This document shows, one piece after another, positions 1-12,447 of a stretch of 64,000 bases of DNA. Under the pieces are notes generated by a model. That model did no database searches. It was not told where the DNA came from and worked only from the letters and a program-made list of their open reading frames with translations. The first letter of the stretch is position 1; each line of letters starts with the position of its first letter. The translations under genes were made by a program, and so were the position numbers. The DNA comes from Rhexocercosporidium sp. MPI-PUGE-AT-0058 (Eukaryota; Ascomycota; Leotiomycetes; Helotiales): assembly GCA_020746875.1 (NCBI GenBank), contig JAGTJL010000010.1, forward strand, positions 744,001 to 808,000, written 5' to 3'.

Positions 1-2619
1 AGCAACTGGGACACTGAGGTGCCCCAGCCTTGAAACCTTGCACAATAAGACTAGAGTACTCCTCGATGGTTGGGATGATCCGGAGCAGGAGGAGTAGGCT
101 CGACAACTGCTAAACGAACCTTTCGCCGCGCTATACCGGCACTGAAGCTCGATATGGACGTGCAAAGGGTGATTTCCCAGGGTGAGCAAGGGAGTGCCCA
201 AGGATCTCCAATGCCTGCAACGGCCGTTGGCATGGACCCGTAGTGGAGGAACCCCCCAAGGCAAAGATATCGGTCGACTAGGGTTTAATGCTTGTTCATT
301 GCAGGCATACCTCGGAGCATGTCCCCGTTCGAGGTGAGCTTCTTTTCAGGTTTTCAGGGACTCCCTGCCTGTCAACTCCAGAAGTTTGGACCAGGGTCTT
401 GACCAGCCAAGGGCACTTGAGACGAGGGTGATGCACAAATGGTGGAGGTGGGATCCGCTTGTAAACTTCTCCTGTCCTGTGAGGGGGCGGGTTGATCCTA
501 ATAGGCGAATCTGGTTGTCTGCTCATGCTTTCCCTCCGACCCTAAAAGTGGTATGGGAAGCCTTTCTTCGAACTAGGGGATGCACCTGTTGTTCAAGCCT
601 GAGAAAGCTGTTTCCCCACTCCTTTGGTCAACGTTCCTCGTGCTTTATGCCTTCCGACTTCTGACAGTCGTGAAGTGCGTCGAACAGTCTGTTCGCCAAT
701 TGTGCTACAGCTAGTGATTGAATCATGACACGGACGGCATACGCACTTGGGACGACAAAGGTGCTGTTTGGAGTATATTGGATGAAATTCTGGAAAGCGG
801 CAAATGAATCCTGTACCGCTCTTGCGATCCCAACCCTGCCGCCTCTCCAGCGATCGACGCGATGGGGCGTCTGTACATTTGCTCGCTTCGACGGTCAAAA
901 AGGCCCGTGGGAGTCCAGGAGCAGATGCAGGGTTTCTGTTGGCGTTGTAAGACTATCAGACAGGATTGCTCTGGGTGCGGTACTACCCAGGCCAGGCTTG
1001 TTCTGGGTTCTGCGTTCTGACAACAGCAGATGCAGCACTTATTCGATAATTCGCTGCACCTAGCAAACGGGAAGAGCTTGTTCCCCTTTCGACATACATA
1101 CATATATACCCATCACACCCGCTCATACAGGTACTGCAGGCAATAGTCAGGAGAGATAAGCAGGCGGGAAAGACGAAGCGCACGAAGAATCCAGCATTGC
1201 AGATCGCTGATCTAATATGACGATTATGGAAGGCCGTGATGGTTGATGGGCGGGCGACGACTGGCTTTGAGGCGCCCGCCAGAGTAGGCGAAGGCCAACT
1301 AGTGCACTACTAGAGCATCTCTGGAGCACCTCCAGAACATAGTAACCGGTTCGAATATCCACCTGTCAACCACGCTTGACGGGCCGCAGAAGCAGAAAGC
1401 CACGCCATGCTTCCTCTGGCACCACCGTTATCGATCCCGCACATTAGCACATGGACGCGGGATATTACTTGACGGGGACGGGAGAGCGCCAGCCAGTTCG
1501 CAGCCTTGGAACTCTCCAGATCGCTGGGGTTTCTGGAAGGCCGGAAGTCGTCGATGTGTCCATCAGAGGCAGCGATCGACCTCCGCTGCTCATCAAGTCG
1601 TCAATAACTGCCCGGGAACTTTCGTTCTCTGCTCAGGTACTTGTACTAAGTTTGTATTGTTGGGTGCGCCGCGCAAAGGCTAGGCTCATCATACACTTCT
1701 CTTGGTCGACAGCAGCTTCGACATAGCGCCTTCGGACTCATCGCCTCCACCAGCTTAGCTTCCATCTGGCGCCGCCAGCTTCGCAATGATGAAATAAATG
1801 TGAGAGGGAGCAGAGCTTGTAGACTTTAGACCATCCCCCCCGCCAACCGTCACTTCACTTGCACCAGCATGCCCTGTCCTCGCTTGGAGGAGAGACAGAC
1901 AAGACAAGGAGGCGCTGTCCGGGCGCCGGGGCACACGAGTCTTTCGGTTGCATTGATCCCTGGGCTCATCTTCGGCCAACACTGCAGTTTTCCAGTCTCA
2001 ATTCGAATCTGATACCCCTGTTGTGCCCCTGCGCTGGGGTTCCATGCGTGCCCCTGCCATCCATGAGAAGGTTTGCAGATGAGCTAAAAGCGCCATTGTG
2101 CTGATCCATGACCTCGGGTACTGCAGATCAGAGGTGTTGACAACTTGACAGGAGATGTGCGAACGGAAAACGTGTGCTCTGCCCACATCCAGCCTGGTAG
2201 CCACTCAGAAGCCAAGTAGAGAGCGACTCACAGGAAAGAATAGTCGGGACGCTGGAAATTGCTGAGAGAACATACATATGTAGAGTACCGTGTGGCGTCT
2301 ACGAAACAAATAGCTTCTCTTGTGAAGGGAGTTTGTTCTTGACCTTGAGCAAGCTCGACAATGAGAGCACACTGCTTCTCTGTACTGAATTATTCCGCCG
2401 CCGCCCCCACTCAGGTTCCGCTGTTGGATGTCGTTCATTCAGTTGTTCATCAAGGAGAGACGACCACCGCCAAGAGCTCAACTCCTAGTGCCCATGGGCC
2501 AGCCCACTGCCACAGTAAAGCCATTCAGATTCCAGACAGAGAGGTGTTGGCTGCATAGACGTGTTCGACGAGTGTCCGGATGATCGTTCTTGCAGTGCGC
2601 CAGCCGCGCACGTTGAAAC

Positions 2620-2665
2620 GAAGCAAAGTAAAGCGAAGCAATGCAATGTAATGCAACGCAATGGT
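2620..2665. repeat. Imperfect pentamer-type repeat
   Basis: Degenerate tandem units resembling AAGCA, AAGTA and AATGC follow one another. This is low-complexity DNA in a gene-free stretch. Confidence 0.5.
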
Positions 2666-3184
2666 CAAATCATATCAAGCCGAATCTAATCAAATCCAAG
2701 GAACGCAACCGCTGTTGCATTGGGCTGCCAATAATGGGACGCAGTTTGGGGGCAGTCGTCCTGCTTCGTTCGGTCCATCATCAATCAATCAATTAATGGC
2801 TGGCTGGTATCGTATGGCATCGCATGCTCGTTGGCCCGTCGGAGCTGGCGTTTTTCCTTCCGTTCATTGTCCTGTACTAGAACCATGGGCCGTGAGCTAG
2901 AGTAGATATGTATGTGTGTATGGTTCATGGATTCCATTCTCCAAGCACCCTCGAAAATTGCTGCATGGTGTGTGGTGCATTGCATGGTTGTTGTTGTTTG
3001 TTGTTGTTCTTCATTCCTTCCATGGAATCCACTCTGGACGACCTCGGGAGTCTCTATTGGGTTCCCTGGCATGCTCGCTTAGGAGAAAGTCAGTACCCGT
3101 TCGGGTTAGCACGCTTTTGGTTTGAGTGGACTAGCAGCTGGATGGATGGATTGTCATTGTCCTCCTTTCCCTGCTTCGCCATCC

Positions 3185-3245
3185 CCCATTCCATCCCATG
3201 CCATGGCATCGTATCCCATCCCAACCCAACCCATCTCATCTCATC
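3185..3245. repeat. CCATC/CCCAT-like low-complexity repeat
   Basis: Runs of CCATC, CCCAT and CTCAT units follow one another. The 171-codon minus-strand open frame across this region (3090-3605) owes much of its length to this repeat and is not regarded as a gene. Confidence 0.5.
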
Positions 3246-5351
3246 CTTAAAGGCCCCGACCCGAAGATGCCTTGCCGATAACACAACAGCGGATGTCTGA
3301 GTACAGTACAATCTCAAAGCTCCGTCCGCATGGAGCGGAGATGGAGATGGAGATGGAGAGTGATGTGGTACAGCATTCAGAGTCGCATTGCTATTCCGTT
3401 CGCGCTCTCCAATCCAGTGCCGATGTAATACTGCATACCACCTATTGCCTGCATCCAGCCTTATCAGAGCTGGAAGGGTGGACTTTTCACGGCGCATCCA
3501 GGCAGTTGAGTGAGGGCATGGCAATTGGTAAGCCTGGGGTGGCAGGCAAGCCATGGGAAGTAAAAGAGGGGAGGGGTAGCAGGGTCGGGCTGGGGATATG
3601 ATCACTACGTACTCTCTCTTGTCGCGGGGATGACCTCCCTGGAGGCTCGCGTGTAAGTGTTGTTAGATACAGCGGCCATCAGGCCCGATCAGATGAGTGG
3701 CGAGCCTTTTCGGCGATTTCTGTCCTTGACTCGTACTCGCTCTACCACTACATTTCAGATGAAGTTCCTCACTGATCTTGCACAGCTCCAGGAGGTGCCG
3801 GTGGATGAATTTATAAGACCTGGAGATCGTAACAAAGGGTTATAAAGTTAATTTGCTGAGATTTAGCTCTGTTCCGAGTTCAGCGCTTTGGGAGTTTACC
3901 TGTCGAAGGCAACTCGGATTTTCGTCGTCATCAAACAGTACTCGCATTCTTTCAGGCCGTTGATTGGTGTCAAAACTCTTGATGAAGCACCAAAGAGATC
4001 CTCAGATCTGACGAGTCACGGCCCTGGATCCTCGGGATTTCCGCTCTTCTTAAACAAGGAAGAAGCTTGATATGCACATAGGGTGCCAGACACACTCCCC
4101 GAGTTGAAAGAGGAAATTGGCCCTCCCTACCATCATAACATAAGGAATATTTCGTCCCGAGATGCTGGGTGCGACTCAACACCAATCCCCCATCTTGTAC
4201 ATTTGACAGTCTACACCTCTCCGTGGCAGTGATGTGTTGTCCTGGACTTCATCGATTCATGGCCAAATGTTGCATGAATATTGAGGAGTTCCACCAACTC
4301 CCTCACGCCGGGTCCTGCGCAACTGCACGGTTCGTCTTGCATCCTTGTCAGACCCGACGGCCACGACATGACTTCCGGTGACAACTGGTGACCTTCGGAA
4401 ACAAAAAAGCCCACAACTACAGAACTTGAACGAGGTTGCACTTAGGCTCACAAGTAGTCCTAGATACGGAAGAAAGTAGGTTCACTGCATGTACAGGATC
4501 TCAGTGTTCCCCTTAGATTCAGAGGAGGTAATTCTTGCCAGGTAGCTGGCCGATCTCCCGACAGGAACTGCCCATGACAGGGAAAAGTTCTTGTTACTCA
4601 ACGTTCGCAGGATTCCTGGTCTAAAGTCTATCAACCTCCAGGGTCATCATTCGCTTCTTTATTTTGACGATCCTCAAAGCAAACTGTTTGGTCATCCCTG
4701 CCCCACGGATAAAATACGGGCCTGATGCCTATCCTTACAGTACTCAAGTGGCTTGCCAACATCAGCAGATCGATCCAGCCATCATCCGAATGATCCATTT
4801 CCGAACCCGGTGAGCCCTGAGATCTACACATCAGCGCCTGGGCCCTGGAAAGATCAAACAGAAGAAGAAACCCTCCCATGCTACAAGAGATAAAGAAGAG
4901 CTCTCGGACTCTCCGTTACTCTGTAACTCAACACGGAATCAACACTGCGCTGAAGATCTGGCCGTATTGTTTTGTACCTGAGCGCGTCGCCGTTGAAGCT
5001 CTGTCTCCTAGTGTGACATCGTTGACCTGAATCCTTACCTATATCACCATTCATTATCCCTTTCGCTGCGCGCCCTAGCCGAGCTGCTAAAGTTTGGCAG
5101 CCGTTTTTTCTCCACTCAACAGCACGATCACACAACCTGCAGGCCTGAGGTCCAAATGGGGATTGGTATCGGTGAACAAATCCCATTCGGAGATTTCAGC
5201 GTGATTGTGGGGGTGTTGAGGGTGTGCTGCGACGAGATTGGATCGGGGAGAGGGCCCAGCGTCGCAGTCGATGCCCGTTGAATCCTGTTGAGATTCTCGA
5301 GTCAAGGGCCCCTGGAATTTGGACCTCCCTCCCTCATGGTTCTGTCGATCA

Positions 5352-5666
5352 TGATTCCCGGAGAACTCCCCTGTGGACAAATATTCTAGTTCTCCTGGAA
5401 TCCTGCATCAAGTTGCCAGGAAGATTCTCCACTTCTGCATCACGGTGTCTTCTTCCAGCAACTTCTTGGATAGATACAAAGAGAAAACGTCATTCGAAGT
5501 CTATTTTCTTCAAGATCTTCATTTCCTCTCGACCGAAGAAGTCCAAGAAACTATCAAGTTTGCAGTGATTCAGTGGTCTAGCTTGACTGATGATCGTATT
5601 CCAATACTCCAACCGCCATACCAAAGTTTCATGCTAGAGGTAGACTCTTTTCTTGCCACGGATTAA
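5352..5666 (+). other. Open frame of protein-like composition, possible gene relic
   Basis: About 104 codons are open after a TGA and end at TAA 5664-5666. The translation has a balanced amino acid composition with an amphipathic stretch (for example LHFLSTEEVQETIKFAVIQW), unlike the neighbouring random frames. There is no in-frame ATG at the 5' end, and no convincing donor or acceptor was found to join it to another exon. No family is recognised. It may be a fragment of a dead gene or simply a chance frame. Confidence 0.2.
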
Positions 5667-8600
5667 GGTTTTTGAGTCGTCACCTTCTCGGCATATCCAT
5701 CCAGTTGCAAGTCTCTCTCCACTTGTTTCGCTGTTCACTGGAACGATGCAACCACTGTAGATGTAGCTAGCATATCTCCAGAAATACGATCTAAGTACTA
5801 GTCCTGAGCAGGTATCATTCGCCGCAAGACCATCTTGGTGGCCCGCAATCACAAGCTGCCTGAGCCGCCATAGCAGTAGTCGCTGTCAGGTGCATCACCC
5901 CATTTCTACCGATTTCTCGCAACTTTGAGGTGCCGGTGGCCTATAAGAGCCACCCGCTTGAGCACCTTTTCGGTCAACATCCCCTTTCAAGACACGGGAG
6001 AAGTAGCAGCCCTTCGTGCAATTTTCTTTTTCTCTGTGCGTATGCAGTCTAGATCACTGTGTTTTCTTCTCTGGTACAGGCTAGATCAGGATCCAACGCC
6101 ATTGGCGTCCAGAACTATACGAGTGTACGGAGGCAACATGCACCTCTTCATCGCTGTAGTGTAGCGCGCGTCTTGCCGTCCTTTAAATTCCTAAATGTCT
6201 TAGGTATTGGTGGCGCAAAGGGAGGGTGGCATCGCTTATGAGCACAGGCCGTAGTTCTTATGTCACGGATTAAGACCTGAACAGAGCTTTCTGGAGCGTG
6301 CAGCTGCCGGGTTTCCCTCCTCAAGAAAAAGGAAATGAGAAACATTTCAAGCCTCCTTGATAGGAAACGGGAGTTGAGCTGCTTGCGAATGTTTGGTCCG
6401 TCCGGGTGACGAGTCTTCATCTCGGGACATAACCTGGATCGTCCACACTGCCCGAAAATTTGCAACGTTGGAGCCGAGCGCATGCGAGGTATTGCTTTAG
6501 GATGGCACAGGCTCACAGCTCCTTTTGGGGGATCCGTGGCAAGGAAGAGACGATTTAAGAACCTGTATTGATTGCAGCTCTTCTCTTTTAGGAATTCGGG
6601 TAACATCGTGAGCTTCGACAATATGATCTCCCCGAAAAGGAGGGATCAGTAAACTCCCCTGGTTCCATGTGGATGGCCACAGTTCCTCCGGTGCGAGGTT
6701 ACATCGTCGTCACATGACCCATGATTTGTTTCTAACAATACCTCTTCGAGGAACTGCCTGTATGGCTGGCCATCACTGTGCATTAAGGCTTTTACCGTCC
6801 CAACTTAACACCACAACTTTCCCGGCCAATATCTCAACACTTGTTCTAATAAGCGGCCTTTCCAGTCTGAAGTTGCCTCTCTTGCATGTCAAGAACATCG
6901 TTTTAGCCTTGCTCGACCCCTGAAACTCCTAGTCCAAGCTTTCGAAACATCAACAGCCTCACCTATCACCAGCCTTCCGCCAGACAACCCTTTCTTTCAT
7001 CACATGAACTCTCTATGGTCCCATCCTACGCTCGCTCGGACTGGTCTAATCCCGAGATCGCCTTCCGGTGGTCTTGTCTCGTCTGATTGTTTTAATTCTC
7101 CCAATAGAGATATTCTCCGTCGGGCATTTCAACGCATACGTCTGAAGTGTTTCGCCTACCATGCATTGACTGCATTAGAACCGCCCAGAACACAAAGACT
7201 CCGTGCCCATTCGAAAGAAGACTTGAAACTGACTGACAGCTGCTTCCCAAGCTGCTAGAGTACCAAGATCCGACAAAGCAGACGAGTCTCCACAGGATCT
7301 GAACTTGAAGCTTGGCTCAAGAACTAGACTTGGGGTATGAAACATGCCATGACTTTCTGACAGGTGAAATATCTCAAAGGCATGAAGACCTATCGTCTTG
7401 TTCCGGCACGCTCGTACGTCGATTGTGACAAGATCACAAACGTTCAGATAAGCATAAAGCCGATCCCATAGTATGGAAAGATGATGTGTGAACTCTATCA
7501 TTAACCTGGTTTCGGTAACATCTGGAATTCAAGTGGAGACAAATATCATTTAAACTTTGTCAGGAAGGATCTCGCTAGGTATTCCCTTGTTGCAAGTAAT
7601 TTCATGGTGAGAGATTCTGTGTCGAAGATGTGGGTTATAGCATGAACATATTCAGATGGAGGTCGGGGTAGAGGAAACAGTAGTTGAGGCATCGATGAGG
7701 GTAAGGAGCATGAGATCTGCCAAGCTGAATGTCGATCCCATCATGGGAATCTTCGCTGGCTGCACGATGGCTACTGATCATTGTCGCTGGTAACAAAATC
7801 TCAAAATCTTTATCCTTCTCGATGACCAAGAGCGCCGTCTGGAGATGTCACGTAGCGAGGGGTGAGAGAATAGAATTGCCTTATGGTGTAGACATACGAT
7901 ACACTAAAATTGAACATTCCAACGACGAGCCCATTCTCGAGCCCTCTTTATTTTCTCTAAACAAACAGAATCACGACGATCATCATCGTCACCAGCAACA
8001 AGATCAGCGATCTACGATTAACGATCACCAGTTTGATACCCACACACGCACATATCATCACTCCCGCCTGCAATCATCCGCCCATCTCAGCATCTCCAAA
8101 TATCTTCTAACTCCGGTAAAATAAAATTTAGAGTAAACCTGTAAACAAATTTCGATGCAGAGTTGCATGCGAGTCAAAGGGAAGTGTAAACTGAACATGC
8201 AGGGGAGCGGATAAAGCAGACGGAAGGAAACTGCATTTTGCAGAAGCGGCTGTTTGTGCTTATGCAGGTCTAACATGATGATAATAGCGGTACGGGTTGA
8301 AAGCTGTTCGATCAAATCGTTGATGTAATGTGTTGTCGATCTATTGCTGTAGTTTGGTTAGTTTTGTTTTGAAAGGAAGTGGTGGCTTTTACCCGGAAGG
8401 ATTATGGCATGGGCAATTGAGGACAAGAGCGTGGGCTTGTTTTGTGACTTGTAAGGTCCAATTTATTTCTGCACTTGCACCGATTTACGATGTCAGTTCA
8501 TTATCTCTTTTAGAGAATGGAGTTGTTTCTTGAGGTCATTTCACAAGTCGAGGTAAGTCATGATTGTGTTCGCGGAAAATAATGGTTTTCCCAGTCGCAA

Positions 8601-9249
8601 ATCTAAGTCATACACAAGCTGGAACCTATTGCATTCTCCTCAAATTTACATTAATGACCGTGATCATACTACCAAGAGCATCTGCCTTCATTTCCATGAA
8701 ATTCGATAACTCACATTTCGGCCCCCTTTTCGCCTCGCTTACACCAAAAAGTGGGTCTGATCCACGTCAACAAACCTCTCTACAAGCAAAGATACACTAG
8801 GCAAGGCGACAGCGTGACAGAGACACTGATAATAACGCAAGCCATTTTTGAGTGCAACAATGCAAGCTGGATCATTGTGCTGATTATCCATCTGCTGGTA
8901 CTGTAGCCGAGTCGTTCTGAAAAGCTTTTTTTCCACAGAAGCTAAGAAGATTGAATCGCCTAAACATAATTGTAACAAACAGCACACCGAGTTTTGTAGT
9001 GACTCCGCCCATGCCAGTGCATATTCGAGCCTTGCTCAGACCGCCCGGTACCCAGAAAACTTGCTGTTTAAATAATACTGACTCCTAATTCTAATAAGCA
9101 CCTCGATCCTATGATCTGACCAGACTCTACCACAAGTCTACTATACTAGGCTTCACACGGCTCTCCATAGCTCACCATGTGTTAGGTCAACAGTTTCCAG
9201 TATTATGAATATAACGTCCTGGTTATTGATTGTGTCTGTATCCCTAGCT

Positions 9250-10204
9250 CTACTTGTTTACCATAAGCCAAGCACCAGTTGCGAGAAGACTCGAGACGCA
9301 TGAACACCACGTCAAGATCATAAATCCACTTCCATGGAAAGCGAAGATACCTATCGGTGGACCGAGAGCGTTGATCAAGGACGTGGAATTGGCTTGGATA
9401 GCTGTTGCCATTGTGGAAGCTACAAAGAGGAGAAGTGTCGATAGGACCTGAGTTTGCTCTTTAGTTTTCGCTCTAATATTCGTTCGAACTGCAGCTGCAG
9501 TTGCGAAACGATTATCCAAGAAATCTATAGCAAGATAATAATAAGAGGAGGAAAAACCTACAGCATTCCCAAGCCCTACAAGTGCCGCGTTCTCAAACAC
9601 GTTGAACATCTTCGCACCACCAAGCAGGACACCAATACCAGCTGACGTGATAGCGAAGACATATAGTATATATGCAACATGCAGGATCAGGTTATATTTC
9701 TTGGTGAAAACATCTTGGATTTCACCAGGGATGCGAAGGGAACCTATAGTCTGACTACTTCGGTGCGTAGTGAGGTCGTTTTGGATGAGCGTTAGAGGAA
9801 GGAATTTGACTGTACGTTGTGATCAGCTCATCTCACTTTTTATCTCCTACACTCTTCTGTTCACTTCCTCTACTGTTTCAAGGAGTGACAGGAGTGGAGA
9901 TCAACATACCATAAGTCGAAGGCTCATCACACACCACACCCGCAAACTTCGCCTCCGATGCTTTCATGAGGTAGCTCTCACACACCGTCTGGAGATGTAG
10001 ACTATACGCATCATGGATCGGTAGGCCGGAACCTGTTCCTGTGTAGAACGCATTTTTTTGTGTCGTTGTGTCGATGGATATTAGGGCGAATGATTGCCAA
10101 TCGGGTGAGCTGCCCACTGCCATGAGGACTACGACAAGGGCGAAGGAGAGGATGGAGAGGATTGTTGGCACTACGGCTTTGGGCGAAGGGGGGAGGCGTG
10201 GCAT
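9250..10204 (-). CDS. SUR7/PalI-family plasma membrane protein
   Basis: Predicted four-helix membrane protein of 284 residues encoded by two exons (10204-9910 and 9809-9250), joined by a GTATGT...ACAG intron that keeps the frame exactly. The first helix is at about residues 11-30, followed by an extracellular loop containing conserved-type cysteines (TVCESYL and VVCDEP). Three further hydrophobic segments follow in exon 2: around LILHVAYILYVFAI, around the VLSTLLLFVASTMATAI segment, and the final FMILTWCSCVSSLLATGAWL helix, which resembles the last helix of SUR7/PalI proteins. In fungi these proteins organise eisosome/MCC membrane patches or act in ambient-pH sensing; which role applies here is not clear. 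The ATG at 10204 is the only suitable start. Its neighbour RRP43 is transcribed in the same direction, with no evident functional link. Confidence 0.8.
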
Positions 10205-11409
10205 CTTGATCTGTATTCTTGGAAGGGTTGGTGTTCAAGGTGAGCGATTCCGATACGTATAATCGTCTTGGGTGTGTACCTGAAGCTGAAAATTCGCTAA
10301 CAGGTGCTGTAGTTTTTGGAGAGAGTTCGGTCGAGGCGAAAGGAATGTTGGAGTATACCGAGAGGAGAGATCAGGAAGGAACACAGCTCGTTTTCTGTAG
10401 AATGTTGCATGTATGGTTGTGATCTTTATTTGGTGGCTCCCGTCCTCATTCACTGAGCAGAATGTCGTTAGTTAAGCTTTTGTCAGTAGATACATCACAT
10501 GTTGACTGTTGTTTACTCGACGTGTCATTCCAAAGACTCAAAATGATGTTCATGTCAATTGGCAATGAAGCTCTACACCGTTCACTCCGTTGATGAAGTT
10601 TCAGTTCCATAGTACCGATTGTTTCGCACATACTGGTTCCTTGTACCTACCTGCACATGACTTAAACCCGTGTCTCGTCCGTTTAAGCGCAGTCACACAT
10701 AGCCCTCCAAAACTAAGGGTTCACGTCTCGAAATTGGGAACTCCGCTTGGAGAATAGTCACATCCTCACATCTTGATCACTCATCCATAAATTCATCAAC
10801 TCACTCTTGAGAGTGCAAAGATTTTGTTTTTGTTGCATGTCGAACTTTGGCGGGGTAGACGATTTTAACGACTGAAGCGAGCTCCCGACGAAGCCACGAA
10901 ATGGTGTTCTGACACCCTGGGCCTCACAAGTAGATAGATCCCGGAATTACTTTGAGCTCAATGGCCAGATTTGACGAGGCCAAGAAGGCTGGAAAGTCCG
11001 TTGGCTTCTCCACATGTATACTACTCGCTCTTCAGAAGGACTTGATATCAGTTTGAACCAGCTTCTTTTGAACGGCTTCGGGAGCATAAAGGAGTGATTT
11101 GCGAGCAACAAAAGCGGAAGCAGTTTCGAGACAAGTTCTGTTCGTTCTATCGTCTGAGCTGCCTCCTTGAACCGCTTTTGCTTGGACCAACATTATGCCC
11201 TGTCAATGCGCCATGTTCTTCTCCATGCGCTCTTCTAAGAATGTGGATGGCCATGTCTTCCTCTCTACTTCACCAGCCAGTGATCCATGTAGCTCTTTAC
11301 TCACAGCTATGTGACATGCTGTGTCCTGACTGGATTGGCACACATGTAGCGACCGTCCATATGACCTTCATCAGAGATTATAACAGACATCTCGGATTCA
11401 CAACATCCA
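10205..11409. other. Intergenic, nothing recognised
   Basis: The 1.2-kb stretch lies between the RRP43 stop and the SUR7-like start, so it contains the promoter of the latter. No open frame with domain similarity, RNA gene or repeat was seen. Confidence 0.5.
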
Positions 11410-12447
11410 TCAGCGGCCTAATAACTTGCTGAGTTCAGCCCACCTCTTCTCTGCCAAACTCACAAGCTCGCTCATCTCATCCCTCCCAATCAACATCCCT
11501 CCCGACTTAGATATACCCAAAAGCTTCGTCTTCTTCCGATTTCCACAATCCACAACAACCGTGACAGTCTCATCACATAACCCCTCCTCGAAAGTGTCCG
11601 GATCTACCAATATCCAGTGCTTCTTATCACGTCCCTGTACTTGTTCCTTCGCCCGAAATACGACTGTGGTGACAGCGATCGGTAGTCCTCTCAACTGAAG
11701 CTTTTTCGAGTCGGAGACAGAATCTTCGCAAAGTATCATCTCCCGGTCCGCATCCCAGTAAGCCTTTGGCAACCGCACATCCTTCAGCGCTGAAACAACT
11801 GCCGCCCAGGCCGCATCGAATGGGTTGCCGTCCAGCGAGATGAAGAGGATGTCGATGTACAGTGTCCAGAAAGCCTTGACTTCTGGCTCCAACTCCTCTG
11901 ACCTATCTTCCTCCATCTTGTCCTGATCGCTGAGATCAGGTGGTTGATACCATATCCGTAGATCTTCGCCATCAATCAAACCACTCGAATGTAGAAGCGA
12001 ATATATCCTCGTACTCAAGCTCTGCGCTAATGTGCTGGGGGGTTGACCTGGCATGAATGCGGGCGAACATCCTGTGGCCAGTTCGATATTCGGAACCAGT
12101 AAATCAAGCTCTTTGGCTTCGTTGTAACCAGGTTGTGACGAAGGTGCGCTGGATAATTTATCGACACGGTACCCAGCTACATTGCTTGCTAGTAAAATCT
12201 CACCCCGAATCCCACAGACGACAGTCGTATCACCTATTCGTACCACCGCGCTTCCTTCGGCATGGGTAAGAGAGCCATTGTTGATGTGTGGGGTTCGGAA
12301 TTGGGTAGGTGTTCTGCCGTTTGCGCGGGTAGAGGGTATGCTTGAGGAAGAGGGCTGGAGATGGGCAAGGAGGTACGGATGGGGAGAAAGCTTAGCGAAG
12401 GTATCTCTGGGAAAGGATAGGGTCGAGGGAGCGCCTGTGGAAGCCAT
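11410..12447 (-). CDS. RRP43: Exosome complex component RRP43 (RNase PH-like)
   Basis: Subunit of the hexameric RNase PH-like ring of the RNA exosome, which degrades and trims RNA in nucleus and cytoplasm. Eukaryotic ring subunits are structural and not catalytic. A single exon of 345 residues is predicted from the ATG at 12447 (MASTGAPSTLSF). The frame stays open upstream to 12555, but family proteins begin close to this methionine. The RNase PH core is visible as FRTPHINNGSLTHAEGSAVV followed by RIGDTTVVCGIRGEI at about residues 50-85, then DLLVPNIELATGCSP, and a C-terminal domain with DILFISLDGNPFDAAWAAVV and a VVVDCGNRKK segment. The length is normal for fungal Rrp43. Rrp42 or Rrp45 are the alternatives, but the N-terminal sequence fits Rrp43 best. 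Confidence 0.85.
   Translation of the reverse strand: MASTGAPSTLSFPRDTFAKLSPHPYLLAHLQPSSSSIPSTRANGRTPTQFRTPHINNGSLTHAEGSAVVRIGDTTVVCGIRGEILLASNVAGYRVDKLSSAPSSQPGYNEAKELDLLVPNIELATGCSPAFMPGQPPSTLAQSLSTRIYSLLHSSGLIDGEDLRIWYQPPDLSDQDKMEEDRSEELEPEVKAFWTLYIDILFISLDGNPFDAAWAAVVSALKDVRLPKAYWDADREMILCEDSVSDSKKLQLRGLPIAVTTVVFRAKEQVQGRDKKHWILVDPDTFEEGLCDETVTVVVDCGNRKKTKLLGISKSGGMLIGRDEMSELVSLAEKRWAELSKLLGR

Larger units (their letters stand above)
1..9249. other. Gene-poor stretch, no supported gene
   Basis: No open frame here shows a recognisable domain, and no chain of exons joined by consensus splice sites could be built. The stretch contains imperfect short-unit repeats (AAGCA/AATGC-like at about 2620-2665, CCATC/CCCAT-like at about 3180-3245, GGAGAT units at about 3340-3362) of the kind common in long upstream regions of fungal genes. 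The open frame at about 5352-5666 (+) has a protein-like composition and is listed separately. A gene with many small exons, or a non-coding RNA, cannot be excluded by eye. Confidence 0.5.

Noticed and set aside
1340..1360. GGTTCGAA, resembling a tRNA B box
   Set aside because: The flanking bases do not form a T-arm stem, and no A box or acceptor stem lies at the right distance.
3090..3605. 171-codon minus-strand open frame
   Set aside because: Starts inside and is extended by short repeats; composition is biased and no domain or splice structure supports it.
6148..6621. 157-codon minus-strand open frame
   Set aside because: No ATG at its 5' end, no domain, and random composition.
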